64,000 nucleotides of DNA from Saccharopolyspora spinosa NRRL 18395 (GCF_000194155.1 NZ_GL877880.1:410202-474201); one strand, 5' to 3'; positions 35,523 to 43,129 are shown, numbered from the stretch's first letter. Notes: generated by a model from the letters alone, not told the origin. A program made the numbers and translations.

Positions 35523-35646
35523 AGTCGGACGCTTTGGGGTCAGAGGCACTAGGCGCACGTCCTCGTCCTTGGGGTACGGGCGGATGACGTGACGGCGCGA
35601 CACCAGGACGTCGCGCCCCCAGCATCCAGCGGAGTGAGTTGGCGGC
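35523..35646 (-). pseudogene. Integrase-like fragment
   Basis: One minus frame reads GRDVLVSRRHVIRPYPKDED followed by VRLVPLTPKRPTSTI and a stop. The pattern of a basic strand, RPYPK and VPLT resembles the middle of tyrosine recombinases from actinomycete integrative elements. It has no start and no catalytic Arg-His-Arg-Tyr set, and its 5' side runs into the radical-SAM fragment in another frame. A gene remnant if the match is right; the identification is tentative. Confidence 0.35.
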
Positions 35647-35823
35647 GATGTCGCTGTTGATGGGTTCGACACGGCGGTCATCGATCCCGGAGTAGGTGAA
35701 CAGCATCGTCAGCTTGACGTTGCGCAATTTGTTCAGCCGGTCGCAGTCCTCCGGCAGGACGGGATAGCGGGTGATCACCAGCACGTGGTTGGTCAGGCCG
35801 CAGGCATCGAGGTCTTCAAGCAC
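35630..35823 (-). pseudogene. Radical SAM protein fragment
   Basis: The minus frame reads DLDACGLTNHVLVITRYPV, CDRLNKLRNVKLTMLFTYSG and IDDRRVEPINSDIAANSLR, typical of the barrel interior of an actinobacterial radical SAM family. The iron-sulfur CxxxCxxC motif and both ends are missing, and the frame then runs into unrelated sequence. About 65 residues remain of an enzyme that would normally have 250 or more. Confidence 0.55.
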
Positions 35824-35881
35824 AGCAAACTGTCCACAGTGGCCACTTCAGCCCGCAACGTCGTTGGTGCGGGAAGTTGGA

Positions 35882-35921
35882 ACCGGCCGCCCAGCGCGCT
35901 GCGGAACGCGCTGGGCGGCCG
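35882..35921 (-). terminator. 16-bp perfect stem ending the small minus-strand operon
   Basis: CCGGCCGCCCAGCGCG and its exact complement flank an 8-base loop. It lies 50 bases past the stop of the last gene (35972) of the three-gene operon starting at 36732. No T run follows. Confidence 0.7.
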
Positions 35922-35971
35922 GGCGACCCGGTGCCGGTCGGGGGGCAGGAATTTACGGCACCGGGCCGGGT

Positions 35972-36295
35972 CTACAGGCTTTGCCGGGCGGCGAGCAGCC
36001 GTCGCAGCATTCCTGGGTGTCGCGCCATCGCTTCCCGGTCAGACTCGATTAGTGGCAGGTGCCGGGTTTCCTCGATGGCGAGCGCATCGGCCAGATCCCC
36101 GCGTATTACGACCGGCTCGCGGAGCCGATGCCGGCCATGTCCGCGCGCCTCGGCCTCCACTCGCGCGACCAGATAGGCAACCGTCAGCGCACCCTCGCCG
36201 CTACCGGCGTGCTGGGCCGGGGCGTAGTAGAACGTCGCCCACACCGCGAGCCCGCCGAACACGAGCAGGCACGCTGCGACCAAAGCGGCGATCAT
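35972..36295 (-). CDS. Small single-pass membrane protein
   Basis: A 107-residue protein whose N-terminal 30 residues form one membrane helix (MIAALVAACLLVFGGLAVWA); the rest is a soluble basic-acidic domain (AYLVARVEAEARGHGRHRL, DALAIEETRHLPLIESD). Its ATG overlaps the TGA of the upstream gene (ATGA), so it is translationally coupled and is the third gene of the operon. No family recognised. Confidence 0.6.
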   Translation of the reverse strand: MIAALVAACLLVFGGLAVWATFYYAPAQHAGSGEGALTVAYLVARVEAEARGHGRHRLREPVVIRGDLADALAIEETRHLPLIESDREAMARHPGMLRRLLAARQSL

Positions 36296-36501
36296 GGCTT
36301 TGCCTCCGATAGGTCGATCACAAGTGGTTTCGGCGGCGTTCCTGCACTGCGCAGTGCAGCGGCCACCGTCGCGAGCTGGTCGCCGAGTCGCCGGATTTCG
36401 GCGTCACTCCACCGGCCGCGCTCGACGTCGTCGGCGGCGTAGCCCAGCATCACCACCGCTGCGCGGATCATGCGCCCGATGTGGGCGTGCTCGGCGCTCA
36501 T
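36292..36501 (-). CDS. Small helical hypothetical protein
   Basis: A 69-residue protein (HIGRMIRAAVVMLGYAADDV, WSDAEIRRLGDQLATVAAAL) that is all helix by pattern. Its ATG overlaps the stop of the zinc-finger gene and its own stop overlaps the next start, both as ATGA. This places it as the middle gene of a three-gene operon divergent from the DUF5753 regulator. Function unknown. Confidence 0.6.
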   Translation of the reverse strand: MSAEHAHIGRMIRAAVVMLGYAADDVERGRWSDAEIRRLGDQLATVAAALRSAGTPPKPLVIDLSEAKP

Positions 36502-36732
36502 CGCGCACTCACCGCCGGCGGCATCGGGACCTCGGCGAGGCACGTTCGCCCCGCGTTGCAGTCCGGGCACGTATCCCACAACCACGCCAGGTTCCCGGCC
36601 GCGGCCTTCACCCTCTGGTGGCAAGAGGGTTTCGACCTCGGTTTCGGCGGGGTAGATCGACGCCCCGAGCGGACGTTCATCGAGGCTCGCGTGCCGCTGC
36701 CCGGCGGCTGGCAGCCAGTGGAACGGATACAT
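36498..36732 (-). pseudogene. Zinc-finger protein gene with one-base frameshift
   Basis: From ATG 36732 the protein starts YPFHWLPAAGQRHASLDERP, the signature of short zinc-finger proteins encoded beside XRE/DUF397 pairs in Pseudonocardiales. After VETL the frame goes wrong; dropping one T gives CHQRVKAAAGNLAWLWDTCP followed by DCNAG, the expected cysteine-bearing end, and a TGA at 36498 that overlaps the next ATG. The 4-base overlap shows the second frame is the ancestral one. Intact length would be about 77 residues. Recent mutation or base-call error. Confidence 0.7.
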
Positions 36733-36755
36733 GACCTCACCCCCACGGCCTGTGT

Positions 36756-36907
36756 GGTGCACCTCCGCTACGGTGCACCGACTGACACTTAGACCACTTA
36801 CGCACCATCAGGTGCATGGCTAGAATGATGGTGCATGCACAAAATGGCAATGCACCAAACGTGTGGTGATGTTCGTCGAGGGGTTGCGCTGGCTAGGATC
36901 GGTGCAT
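36756..36907. promoter_or_regulatory. Array of six GGTGCA operator-like sites
   Basis: GGTGCACC at 36756 and 36772 (perfect 8-bp palindromes), GGTGCAT at 36811, 36830 and 36901, and TGCACC at 36851. The last one contains the ATG of the XRE gene. TAGAAT at 36821 could be a -10 box. Repeated sites between divergent transcription units, one on the start codon, fit autoregulation by the HTH protein encoded at 36906. Confidence 0.55.
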
Positions 36908-37748
36908 GGCCAGCACCGCAGACACGCCCCGAGCGCGGCAGTTGGGCGCCGAGCTTCGGCAGGCGCGCAAAGCCGCTGGGCTGACAACGCACCAGCTCGG
37001 CGCACAGCTGGGCCGCTCGCACACTCACGTGTCGCGCTGGGAAAACGGCAAGCTGACGCCGAGCGAAGCGGACACCGGCGCAGTGCTCGGGATCCTCGGT
37101 GTCACCGGCCCCGAGCGTGATCGGCTGCTCGAACTCGCACGCGATGCTGGCGATCCGAACTGGGTGGCGCCTGGCGTTGACCGGCAGTTGGCGGCGCTCA
37201 CCGAGTACGAGCGCACTGCGGAGCGGATCACCGATGTCGAGCCGCTGTTGATTCCCGGGCTGCTGCAGACAGCTGACTACGCACGATCGATCATGATCGG
37301 CGCGGGCGCTACGCGTGGCGAAGCAGACCAGCGGGTGACGTTCCGGCTCGGCCGCCGCGATGTGCTCACGCGTCGCAACCCAGTCGATTTCGTCGCGATC
37401 ATCGGAGAAAACGCGCTGCGGCACCCGCCGTGCGACACGTCGGTGATGCTCGAGCAGCTGCGGCAGCTGGTGAAATGGTCCGAGCTGGACAACGTCACGG
37501 TCCAAGTGCTGCCAGCGGATCACACCTACACCCCGGCGCTCGAGGGGCCGTTCGTGCTGTTGGAGTTCGACCGCACCAAACCGGTTGTGCACCTTGAGCA
37601 CTACCGATCGAGCACCACGATCACCGATGCCGGGGATGTGAAGGATTACCAGGCCGCCGCGGATACTCTCCGCCGGCTTGCGATGAGCGCCGCCGCCACA
37701 ACGGCGCTCATCGCGGAAATCGCTGACGATATGGAGCCTACGACATGA
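36906..37748 (+). CDS. XRE-family regulator with DUF5753 domain
   Basis: A 280-residue protein. Residues 8-65 are an XRE helix-turn-helix (LGAELRQARKAAGLTTHQLG, SHTHVSRWENGKLTPS). Residues 95-275 are the DUF5753 ligand- or partner-binding domain (EPLLIPGLLQTADYARSIM, MLEQLRQLVKWSELDNVTV). Such regulators are paired with a DUF397 protein; here the next gene overlaps by 4 bases. The pair acts in development or antibiotic control in Streptomyces (BldB/WhiJ-like systems). Operator-like GGTGCA repeats precede it. Confidence 0.9.
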   Translation: MASTADTPRARQLGAELRQARKAAGLTTHQLGAQLGRSHTHVSRWENGKLTPSEADTGAVLGILGVTGPERDRLLELARDAGDPNWVAPGVDRQLAALTEYERTAERITDVEPLLIPGLLQTADYARSIMIGAGATRGEADQRVTFRLGRRDVLTRRNPVDFVAIIGENALRHPPCDTSVMLEQLRQLVKWSELDNVTVQVLPADHTYTPALEGPFVLLEFDRTKPVVHLEHYRSSTTITDAGDVKDYQAAADTLRRLAMSAAATTALIAEIADDMEPTT

Positions 37749-37936
37749 ACCAGACAAGCCGCTGGCGCAAGAGCAGCTACAGCGGGAACCAGACAAACTG
37801 CGTCGAGGTCGGCCGCGCTGGTGACGGCACCGCCGTGCGCGACACCAAGAACCGCGCCGCCGGGTACTTCACCGCCAGCCGTGAGCAGTGGTCGGCGTTC
37901 GTCGCCGCGATCAAGGGCGGCAAGTTCGACGCCTGA
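37745..37936 (+). CDS. DUF397 partner protein (WhiJ/BldB-associated type)
   Basis: A 63-residue protein with the full DUF397 pattern: WRKSSYSGNQTNCVEVG, VRDTKNRAAGYFTAS, QWSAFVAAIKGGKFDA. Its ATG overlaps the TGA of the XRE gene, so both are made together. DUF397 proteins bind or antagonise their paired HTH partner. A strong terminator follows 11 bases later. Confidence 0.93.
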   Translation: MNQTSRWRKSSYSGNQTNCVEVGRAGDGTAVRDTKNRAAGYFTASREQWSAFVAAIKGGKFDA

Positions 37937-37946
37937 CCCACAACAA

Positions 37947-37995
37947 GAAGCGCCCGCCCGGTAGATCTGGTACCGGGCGGGCGCTTCCGTTTTTT
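37947..37995 (+). terminator. Strong rho-independent terminator
   Basis: A 17-bp perfect stem (GAAGCGCCCGCCCGGTA and complement) with a 7-base loop, followed by TTCCGTTTTTT. It ends the XRE/DUF397 transcript and may also serve the converging gene at 38002. Confidence 0.9.
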
Positions 37996-38001
37996 GCGCG
38001 G

Positions 38002-38355
38002 TCACCATCTCCAGTAGTAGCGACCGTGCGCTCTCCACCGGGTCGGGGCGTACTGGAAGATGTGGAAGGCCATGCCCTTGCCCTTGGCGATGAACTGGTC
38101 GCGCCGCAGCTTCTCGCGCAGCACCCCGTCATAGTGGCCGTTGTCGTCGAGCCACCGCTCGTACTGCTTGATGCACCGCTGATTGGAGTGGTACGGGTTC
38201 GAGAACGGGACGAGCGGAAACCAGAGCTGCGCGTGCCGGACACGGATCACGGTGCCGGTGGACTCTTCCGTGATCGTGCCCTCAGCGATCAGGCACACGA
38301 TCGACGTCGGCACTTGCCCACGACAGGCTCGCGCAGGCGACCAGGCGCCCGTCAT
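38002..38355 (-). CDS. Hypothetical protein rich in Trp, Tyr and His
   Basis: A 117-residue protein from ATG 38355. The core is IVCLIAEGTITEESTGTVIR, VRHAQLWFPLVPFSNPYHSN and YERWLDDNGHYDGVLREKLR. No membrane helix, signal peptide or catalytic motif is seen. It resembles cargo genes of integrative elements rather than housekeeping genes, but I know no family. It lies just inside the right direct repeat and is divergent from the Fpg/Nei gene, so its upstream region shares that gene's promoter zone. Confidence 0.5.
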   Translation of the reverse strand: MTGAWSPARACRGQVPTSIVCLIAEGTITEESTGTVIRVRHAQLWFPLVPFSNPYHSNQRCIKQYERWLDDNGHYDGVLREKLRRDQFIAKGKGMAFHIFQYAPTRWRAHGRYYWRW

Positions 38356-38431
38356 GCGTCGTTGGATGCATTTCTGCCTCAAATCTGCCCCAAAAGCTGG
38401 GGCGTACTGGCAGGTCAGAACGACTTTCGCT

Positions 38432-38451
38432 GGCACACTGGACCGGTGCCG
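38432..38451 (+). repeat. Right 20-bp direct repeat, candidate attR
   Basis: Identical to 35462-35481. The repeat includes GTG (38446-38448), the start codon of the DNA glycosylase gene, so an insertion here would keep that gene intact but replace its promoter. Confidence 0.55.
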
Positions 38452-39297
38452 GAACTTCCCGAGGTGGAGGCGTTGGCCCAGCACCTCCGCGACAACGCCG
38501 TGGGCCGCACCGTGGCGCGCATCGATGTGGCGTCGATGAGCGTGTTGAAGACCGCCAGCCCGCCGTGGACGGAGCTGCACGGTCGTGCCGTCACCGGTGC
38601 GGTGCGGCACGGCAAGTACCTCGACCTCGATTGCGATGGGCTGCACTTGGTGTTCCACCTGGCGCGGGCCGGTTGGTTGCGCTGGTCGGACGACCTGTCG
38701 CCGGTGCCGCCGAAGCCCGGCAAGGGGCCGATCGCGCTGCGGGTCCACCTAGGCGGTGCGGGTTTCGACCTGACCGAGGCGGGCACGCAGAAGAAGCTGG
38801 CGGCCTGGGTCGTCGCTTCGCCCGCGGAGGTGCCGGGGATCGCGAAGCTGGGGCCGGATGCGCTGGGCCTGGACGCGGCCGGGTTGGCCGAGGTCCTGGC
38901 GGGACGCACCGAGCGGATCAAGACACTGCTCACTGACCAGTCCGCGCTGGCCGGGATCGGCAACGCCTACTCCGACGAGATCCTGCACGCCGCGAAGCTG
39001 TCGCCGTTCGCGACGGCGGGCAAGCTCGACGCCGCTACGGTCGAACGGCTGCACAGCAGCGTGCAGGAGATCTTGCGGGATGCCGTGCAGCGTTCGCTGA
39101 AACAGGACGCGGCGCGGCTGAAGGCCGAGAAGCGATCGGGGATGCGGGTGCACGGGCGCGCGGGGATGCCGTGCCCGGTGTGCGGCGACACGGTCCGGGA
39201 GGTGTCCTTCGCGGACCGGTCGATGCAGTACTGCCCGACCTGCCAGACCGGCGGCAGGCCGTTGGCGGACCGCCGGTTGTCGCGATTGCTGAAGTAG
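38446..39297 (+). CDS. Fpg/Nei-family DNA glycosylase
   Basis: A 283-residue base-excision repair enzyme removing oxidised bases and nicking the abasic site. The N-terminus PELPEVEAL holds the catalytic Pro2 and Glu3; the beta-hairpin lysine is in VRHGKYLDLD; the helix-two-turn-helix reads QSALAGIGNAYSDEILH; the C-terminal zinc finger is CPVCGDTVREV and YCPTCQTGG. It is closer in pattern to the actinobacterial Nei/MutM2-like group than to classical MutM. GTG start inside the 20-bp direct repeat. DnaA-box-like sites overlap its stop codon. Confidence 0.93.
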   Translation: MPELPEVEALAQHLRDNAVGRTVARIDVASMSVLKTASPPWTELHGRAVTGAVRHGKYLDLDCDGLHLVFHLARAGWLRWSDDLSPVPPKPGKGPIALRVHLGGAGFDLTEAGTQKKLAAWVVASPAEVPGIAKLGPDALGLDAAGLAEVLAGRTERIKTLLTDQSALAGIGNAYSDEILHAAKLSPFATAGKLDAATVERLHSSVQEILRDAVQRSLKQDAARLKAEKRSGMRVHGRAGMPCPVCGDTVREVSFADRSMQYCPTCQTGGRPLADRRLSRLLK

Positions 39298-39336
39298 TTG
39301 TCCACAGTCTGTGGACAACTGGCCCGGTTGTGCACA
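39298..39336. promoter_or_regulatory. Second cluster of DnaA-box-like sites
   Basis: TTGTCCACA at 39298-39306, its inverse TGTGGACAA at 39310-39318 three bases later, and TTGTGCACA at 39328-39336. Order and variants match the cluster at 22179-22289. It starts one base after the glycosylase stop and lies upstream of the kinase gene. Confidence 0.5.
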
Positions 39337-39464
39337 GGCTGTTGCCGCTGGTCGAGTCATCTTTTTCCGCTGAATGGAATAGTGAGGTACCGCTTACCGA
39401 CGGAAACGGTGCACTGAGCGTAGCCGCCTTGATTCCAAGCGTGTCGGCCGAGAAGATTGATGTT

Positions 39465-40718
39465 GTGCCCGAGATGTTGACTGAGCGGACGGTCCTGACC
39501 ACGCTCGCCGCACTCGCCGTGCTCGGCATGTTCGTGCTGCTGTGCCGGGCGCGCAGGGTGAGCACCTCCGTGGAGGACGCCACGCTGGCGGCGTTGCACC
39601 GGGTGACCAGTGCGGCCCCCCACCTGCGTGCGGGACTGAACCAGGAGTCCGCCGACAAGACAGCGCCGCACCTGCGGGAGCTGCTGGCGTGCGTCGCCGT
39701 CGGCATCGTCGACGCCGACGGCACCCTGCTGAGCTGGGACGGCGAGGCCAACTACCACTACGCGGACCTGCGGACCAAGATCGAGCAGGTGCTGCGCACC
39801 GGCAAGCGCGAGTTCCTCGACCACGGCGACGTGATCTGCGACCACCGGCCCTGCCCGATGCGGCACGCCGTGGTGGTGCCGCTGGAGGTCGAGGGCGAGA
39901 GCCGCGGCGCGTTGACCATCATCGCGGGCGGCGACCGGAAGCGGCTGCTGCGCGCGGCCGCCGAGGTCGCCAACCACGTGTCGACCCAGCTGGAACTGGC
40001 CGAACTGCAGGAGTCCAAGGAGCGGCTGGCCAAGGCCGAGGTGCGCGCCCTGCGGGCGCAGATCTCGCCGCACTTCATCTACAACGCGCTGAACACCATC
40101 GGCTCGCTGATCCGCACCGACCCGGAGCACGCACGGGACCTGCTGCAGGAGTTCGCCGACTTCACCCGCTACTCGTTCCGCACCAGCGGGCTCTACACCA
40201 CGCTGGCCGACGAGATCCGCAACATCGACCGCTACCTCACGCTGGAGAGCGCCCGCTTCGGCCCGGACCGGCTGAACGTGCAGCTCCGGATCGCTCCGGA
40301 GGTGCTGCCGGTGGTAGTGCCGTTCCTGGCGCTGCAACCGCTGGTGGAGAACGCCGTCCGGCACGGCCTGGCGAACAAGCCCGGCGGCGGCACCGTGTCG
40401 GTGATCGCCGAGGACAACGGCACCGAGGCGCTGATCAGCGTGGACGACGACGGCATCGGGATGGACCCGGAGCTGCTCGACGCGGAACTGGCCAACGCGC
40501 ACCTGACCGGCGCGCACGTCGGGCTCGGCAACATCAACAACCGGATGCGGGCGACCTTCGGCAGCGACTACGGCCTGGTCGTAGAGACCGAGAAGGGCGC
40601 GGGCATGAAGGTCATCATGCGGGTGCCGAAGTTCGCGCCGGGCGTCCGGCCCGTCCCGCCGCAGGCGATCGACGAGCCGGACGTCGGGTTGGCGGCCGGG
40701 GCGCAGCTGAGCCGGTAA
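39465..40718 (+). CDS. LytS-type sensor histidine kinase
   Basis: A 417-residue kinase. One N-terminal membrane helix (VLTTLAALAVLGMFVLLCRA) is followed by a GAF-like sensor domain (GIVDADGTLLSWDGEANYHY, DHRPCPMRHAVVVPLE). The phosphoacceptor domain is RALRAQISPHFIYNALNTIG, with His conserved as in LytS/YehU, and the ATP-binding part has LQPLVENAVRHGL and DDGIGMDPELL. It lacks the multi-helix 5TM-LytS domain. Start is uncertain (GTG 39465 or ATG 39474). The kinase partners the LytTR regulator at 42229, with an S49 peptidase gene between; downstream are two solute symporters it may control. Confidence 0.9.
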   Translation: MPEMLTERTVLTTLAALAVLGMFVLLCRARRVSTSVEDATLAALHRVTSAAPHLRAGLNQESADKTAPHLRELLACVAVGIVDADGTLLSWDGEANYHYADLRTKIEQVLRTGKREFLDHGDVICDHRPCPMRHAVVVPLEVEGESRGALTIIAGGDRKRLLRAAAEVANHVSTQLELAELQESKERLAKAEVRALRAQISPHFIYNALNTIGSLIRTDPEHARDLLQEFADFTRYSFRTSGLYTTLADEIRNIDRYLTLESARFGPDRLNVQLRIAPEVLPVVVPFLALQPLVENAVRHGLANKPGGGTVSVIAEDNGTEALISVDDDGIGMDPELLDAELANAHLTGAHVGLGNINNRMRATFGSDYGLVVETEKGAGMKVIMRVPKFAPGVRPVPPQAIDEPDVGLAAGAQLSR

Positions 40719-40727
40719 CGTCGAGGT

Positions 40728-41633
40728 ATGGACGAGAAGGCGCCGCAGAAGTTCACCGACATGTTGACCGGGAAGTTGTCCTCGAAGCTGCCCGGGAAGC
40801 TCGCCGAGCGTGCTGAGCGCGGGCCGGTGGTCGCCGTGGTGAAGCTGCACGGCGTCATCACGCCGACGCCATCGCCGATGAGCCGGTCGACGATTTCGCT
40901 GCAGACCGTGGAATCCGCGCTGACCCGCGCGTTCGGGCACGACCGGCTCAGCGCCGTGGTGCTGTCGATCAACTCGCCGGGCGGGTCGGCGACCCAGTCG
41001 GCGCTGGTGTCCGACCGGATCCGGGGCCTGGCCGAGGAGAAGCAGGTGCCGGTGCTGGCGTTCTGCGAGGACGTCGCGGCCTCCGGCGGCTACTGGCTGG
41101 CCTGCGCGGCCGACGAGATCTACGCGCACCCGACGTCGCTGGTCGGTTCCGTCGGTGTGGTCAGCGCCAGCTTCGGGCTCACCGGGTTGTTGGAGAGGCT
41201 CGGCGTGGAGCGCCGGGTGCACACCGCTGGCACGCACAAGGTGCGGCTCGACCCGTTCCGCCCGGAGAAGGAAGAGGACGTGCAGTGGCTGCGCGGACTG
41301 CAGGACGAGCTGCACGAGCAGTTCCGGGCCTGGGTGCGCAAGCGCCGCGGCGGCAAGCTGAACGGCGCGGACGACGACCTGTTCTCCGGCGAGATCTGGA
41401 CCGGCACGAAGGCCGAGGAGTTCGGTCTGGTCGACGGGTTGGGCACGCTGCGGGACATCGTGAAGCAGAAGTTCCCGGAAGCGCACCTGATGACGGTGGA
41501 GCCGCGCAAGCCGCTGCTGGCCCGGCTGGGCATGACGTCGTCGGTCGGTTTCGGCCGCAGCGGTGCGGATTCCGTGCTGGCCGCCGTGGAAGCGCTGGAG
41601 CACCGCGCCATGTGGAACCGCTTCGGGCTGTGA
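40728..41633 (+). CDS. S49-family serine peptidase (SppA-like)
   Basis: A 301-residue protein with a single SppA/SohB core. VVLSINSPGGSATQSA forms the oxyanion side, and the catalytic Ser-containing motif is EDVAASGGYWLACAADEIYA; the Lys of the dyad is probably in RVHTAGTHKVRL. No signal peptide or clear membrane helix is present, so it would act in the cytoplasm or at the membrane surface, cutting signal peptides or small substrates. It begins 10 bases after the sensor kinase stop and may be co-transcribed; its link to the two-component system is unclear. Confidence 0.9.
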   Translation: MDEKAPQKFTDMLTGKLSSKLPGKLAERAERGPVVAVVKLHGVITPTPSPMSRSTISLQTVESALTRAFGHDRLSAVVLSINSPGGSATQSALVSDRIRGLAEEKQVPVLAFCEDVAASGGYWLACAADEIYAHPTSLVGSVGVVSASFGLTGLLERLGVERRVHTAGTHKVRLDPFRPEKEEDVQWLRGLQDELHEQFRAWVRKRRGGKLNGADDDLFSGEIWTGTKAEEFGLVDGLGTLRDIVKQKFPEAHLMTVEPRKPLLARLGMTSSVGFGRSGADSVLAAVEALEHRAMWNRFGL

Positions 41634-41640
41634 TCCCGTT

Positions 41641-41790
41641 TCCGAACGCGCCTTGCTTGGCGGTGCGGGTGACGGAACCTCAGAGGCCTTCTCGACTCCG
41701 GGATCCCCGGCGCACGTAGTCCATTACGTCGCGTCGGGGCTGTCCTCGGGAAAAGCTCGGGGTGCGGGGTGTCCCCGCAAGGCACTGTTG
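41641..41790 (-). repeat. Dispersed 75-150 bp repeat, copy B
   Basis: In reverse orientation it contains CGAGGACAGCC, CTACGTGCG, GGGGATCCC, GAGTC, CTCTGAGGTTCCGT and CACCCGCACCGCCAAGCAAG in the same order as the copies at 345 and 55320. Residual reading frame (NSALRGHPAPRAFPEDS) resembles translated remnants of the other copies. It follows the S49 stop by 7 bases. Confidence 0.6.
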
Positions 41791-41849
41791 AGGACCTGCG
41801 GCGGTGCCGGTTGCGGGGGTGGGCCAAGCGGCTGCACCGCTTCAAGGAC

Positions 41850-41948
41850 GTATTTCCCGAAATCTGAAGGGGGATCGCCGTATTTCCCGAAATCTGAAGG
41901 GGGATCAGCCACCGCGAGTACTTTGCGCTATAGCATCCAAAAAGTACT
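41850..41948. repeat. Tandem 30-bp repeat plus inverted repeat upstream of the LytTR gene
   Basis: Two copies of a 30-base unit (41850-41879, 41880-41909) differ only at two linker bases; each contains the inverted repeat ATTTCCCGAAAT followed by CTGAAGGGGGATC. Eight bases later AGTACTTT (41917) pairs with AAAGTACT (41941). The placement 280 bases before the LytTR gene suggests a regulatory region. Two copies are too few for CRISPR. Confidence 0.6.
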
Positions 41949-42228
41949 GACGGACAGGGCGGAACCATCACTTGATCTTGACGAATCCCTTGCAAACGCA
42001 GGGTAATCGGCGTGCTCGCACTGCGTAGACCTTGTTGCGGAAGCGCTCACTCGTTCAGCCCTATGCAATAGGCTGATCAGGCTAAAATCGTTGCTGTTGA
42101 GCGGAATTCCGTGCCGTGCACCCCCTGCTGTCCTGTGCTCTCCGTTAGCAACTAGTTTGGTTGGCAGGCGTGACTGACCTCACTCGACGACTGGCGTGGC
42201 TAGGGGCCGCTCCAGCGGGTGGGGGCCG

Positions 42229-43113
42229 ATGCTCGATCAAGGACACCAGTGCGCCGTGGGCGCGGCAGGATATGGCGTTGCATTGAGTACACGAGAGAAT
42301 CAAGCGGGGCTCGTCGTTCTGGCCGTCGATGACGAGATGGCCGGGCTGGACGAGATGAAGTACCTGCTCGGCAGCAACTCGCGGGTCGGGCGGGTGCTGA
42401 CCGCATTCGACGCGGCCGAGGCGCTGCGTCTGCTGCGTAGCGACGACCCCGATCTGATCAGCAGGCGCGACGACGACCAGTCCATTGTGGACGCTGTATT
42501 CGCGGACGTCTCGATGCCCGGGTTGAGCGGGATGGAACTGGCCAGAGTGCTCACCGCCTTCCGCAATCCACCGGCCCTGGTGTTCATCACCGGGCACGAG
42601 GAGAACGCGCTGGAGGCGTTCGAGGTCGGCGCGCTGGACTACATCATGAAACCGGCCAACGCAGAACGCATCGACCGCGCGCTGCGCACGATCGAGAAGA
42701 ACAAGGCCCAGTCCGCCAAGGGCACGCGCGCGCTGGAGGCCCCGGCGGCCGACGACGACGAGGTCATCCCGGTCGAGCTCGCCGGCACCACCCGGATGAT
42801 CCCCCGCAAGGACGTACGCTGGGTCGAGGCCCAGGGCGACTACGCCAGGCTGCACACGGCCGAGGATTCGCACCTGGTGCGAATCCCGTTGGCGCAGCTG
42901 GAAGAGCGCTGGGCGGAAGCCGGTTTCCTGCGCATCCACCGGTCGTTCCTGGTGTCGCTACCGCTGGTCACCGAGCTGCGCATGTCGTCGTCCGGGTATT
43001 CGGTAGTGCTCGGCGGCGGTCCGGCCAAGGAACTGCCGGTCAGCCGCCGGCACACCCGCGAGCTGAAGGACCGGCTGGTCCGGGCGCCACGGCAGGGCTG
43101 GGGCCAGCAGTGA
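42229..43113 (+). CDS. LytTR-family response regulator
   Basis: A 294-residue regulator from ATG 42229; a TTG at about 42283 would start closer to the receiver domain. The receiver domain (VVLAVDDEMAGLDEMKYLL, phosphoacceptor Asp in FADVSMPGLSGMELA, PPALVFITGHEENALE) is followed by a linker and a LytTR DNA-binding domain (RWVEAQGDYARLHTAEDS, FLRIHRSFLVSLPLV, PVSRRHTRELKDRL). It pairs with the LytS kinase at 39465 and likely controls the adjacent symporters. Confidence 0.92.
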   Translation: MLDQGHQCAVGAAGYGVALSTRENQAGLVVLAVDDEMAGLDEMKYLLGSNSRVGRVLTAFDAAEALRLLRSDDPDLISRRDDDQSIVDAVFADVSMPGLSGMELARVLTAFRNPPALVFITGHEENALEAFEVGALDYIMKPANAERIDRALRTIEKNKAQSAKGTRALEAPAADDDEVIPVELAGTTRMIPRKDVRWVEAQGDYARLHTAEDSHLVRIPLAQLEERWAEAGFLRIHRSFLVSLPLVTELRMSSSGYSVVLGGGPAKELPVSRRHTRELKDRLVRAPRQGWGQQ

Positions 43114-43129
43114 ACCGCGGTTCGCCGGG

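Noticed and set aside
41850-41909. Possible CRISPR array
   Set aside because: Only two copies, spacing of two bases, no spacers and no cas genes; it is a short tandem repeat.
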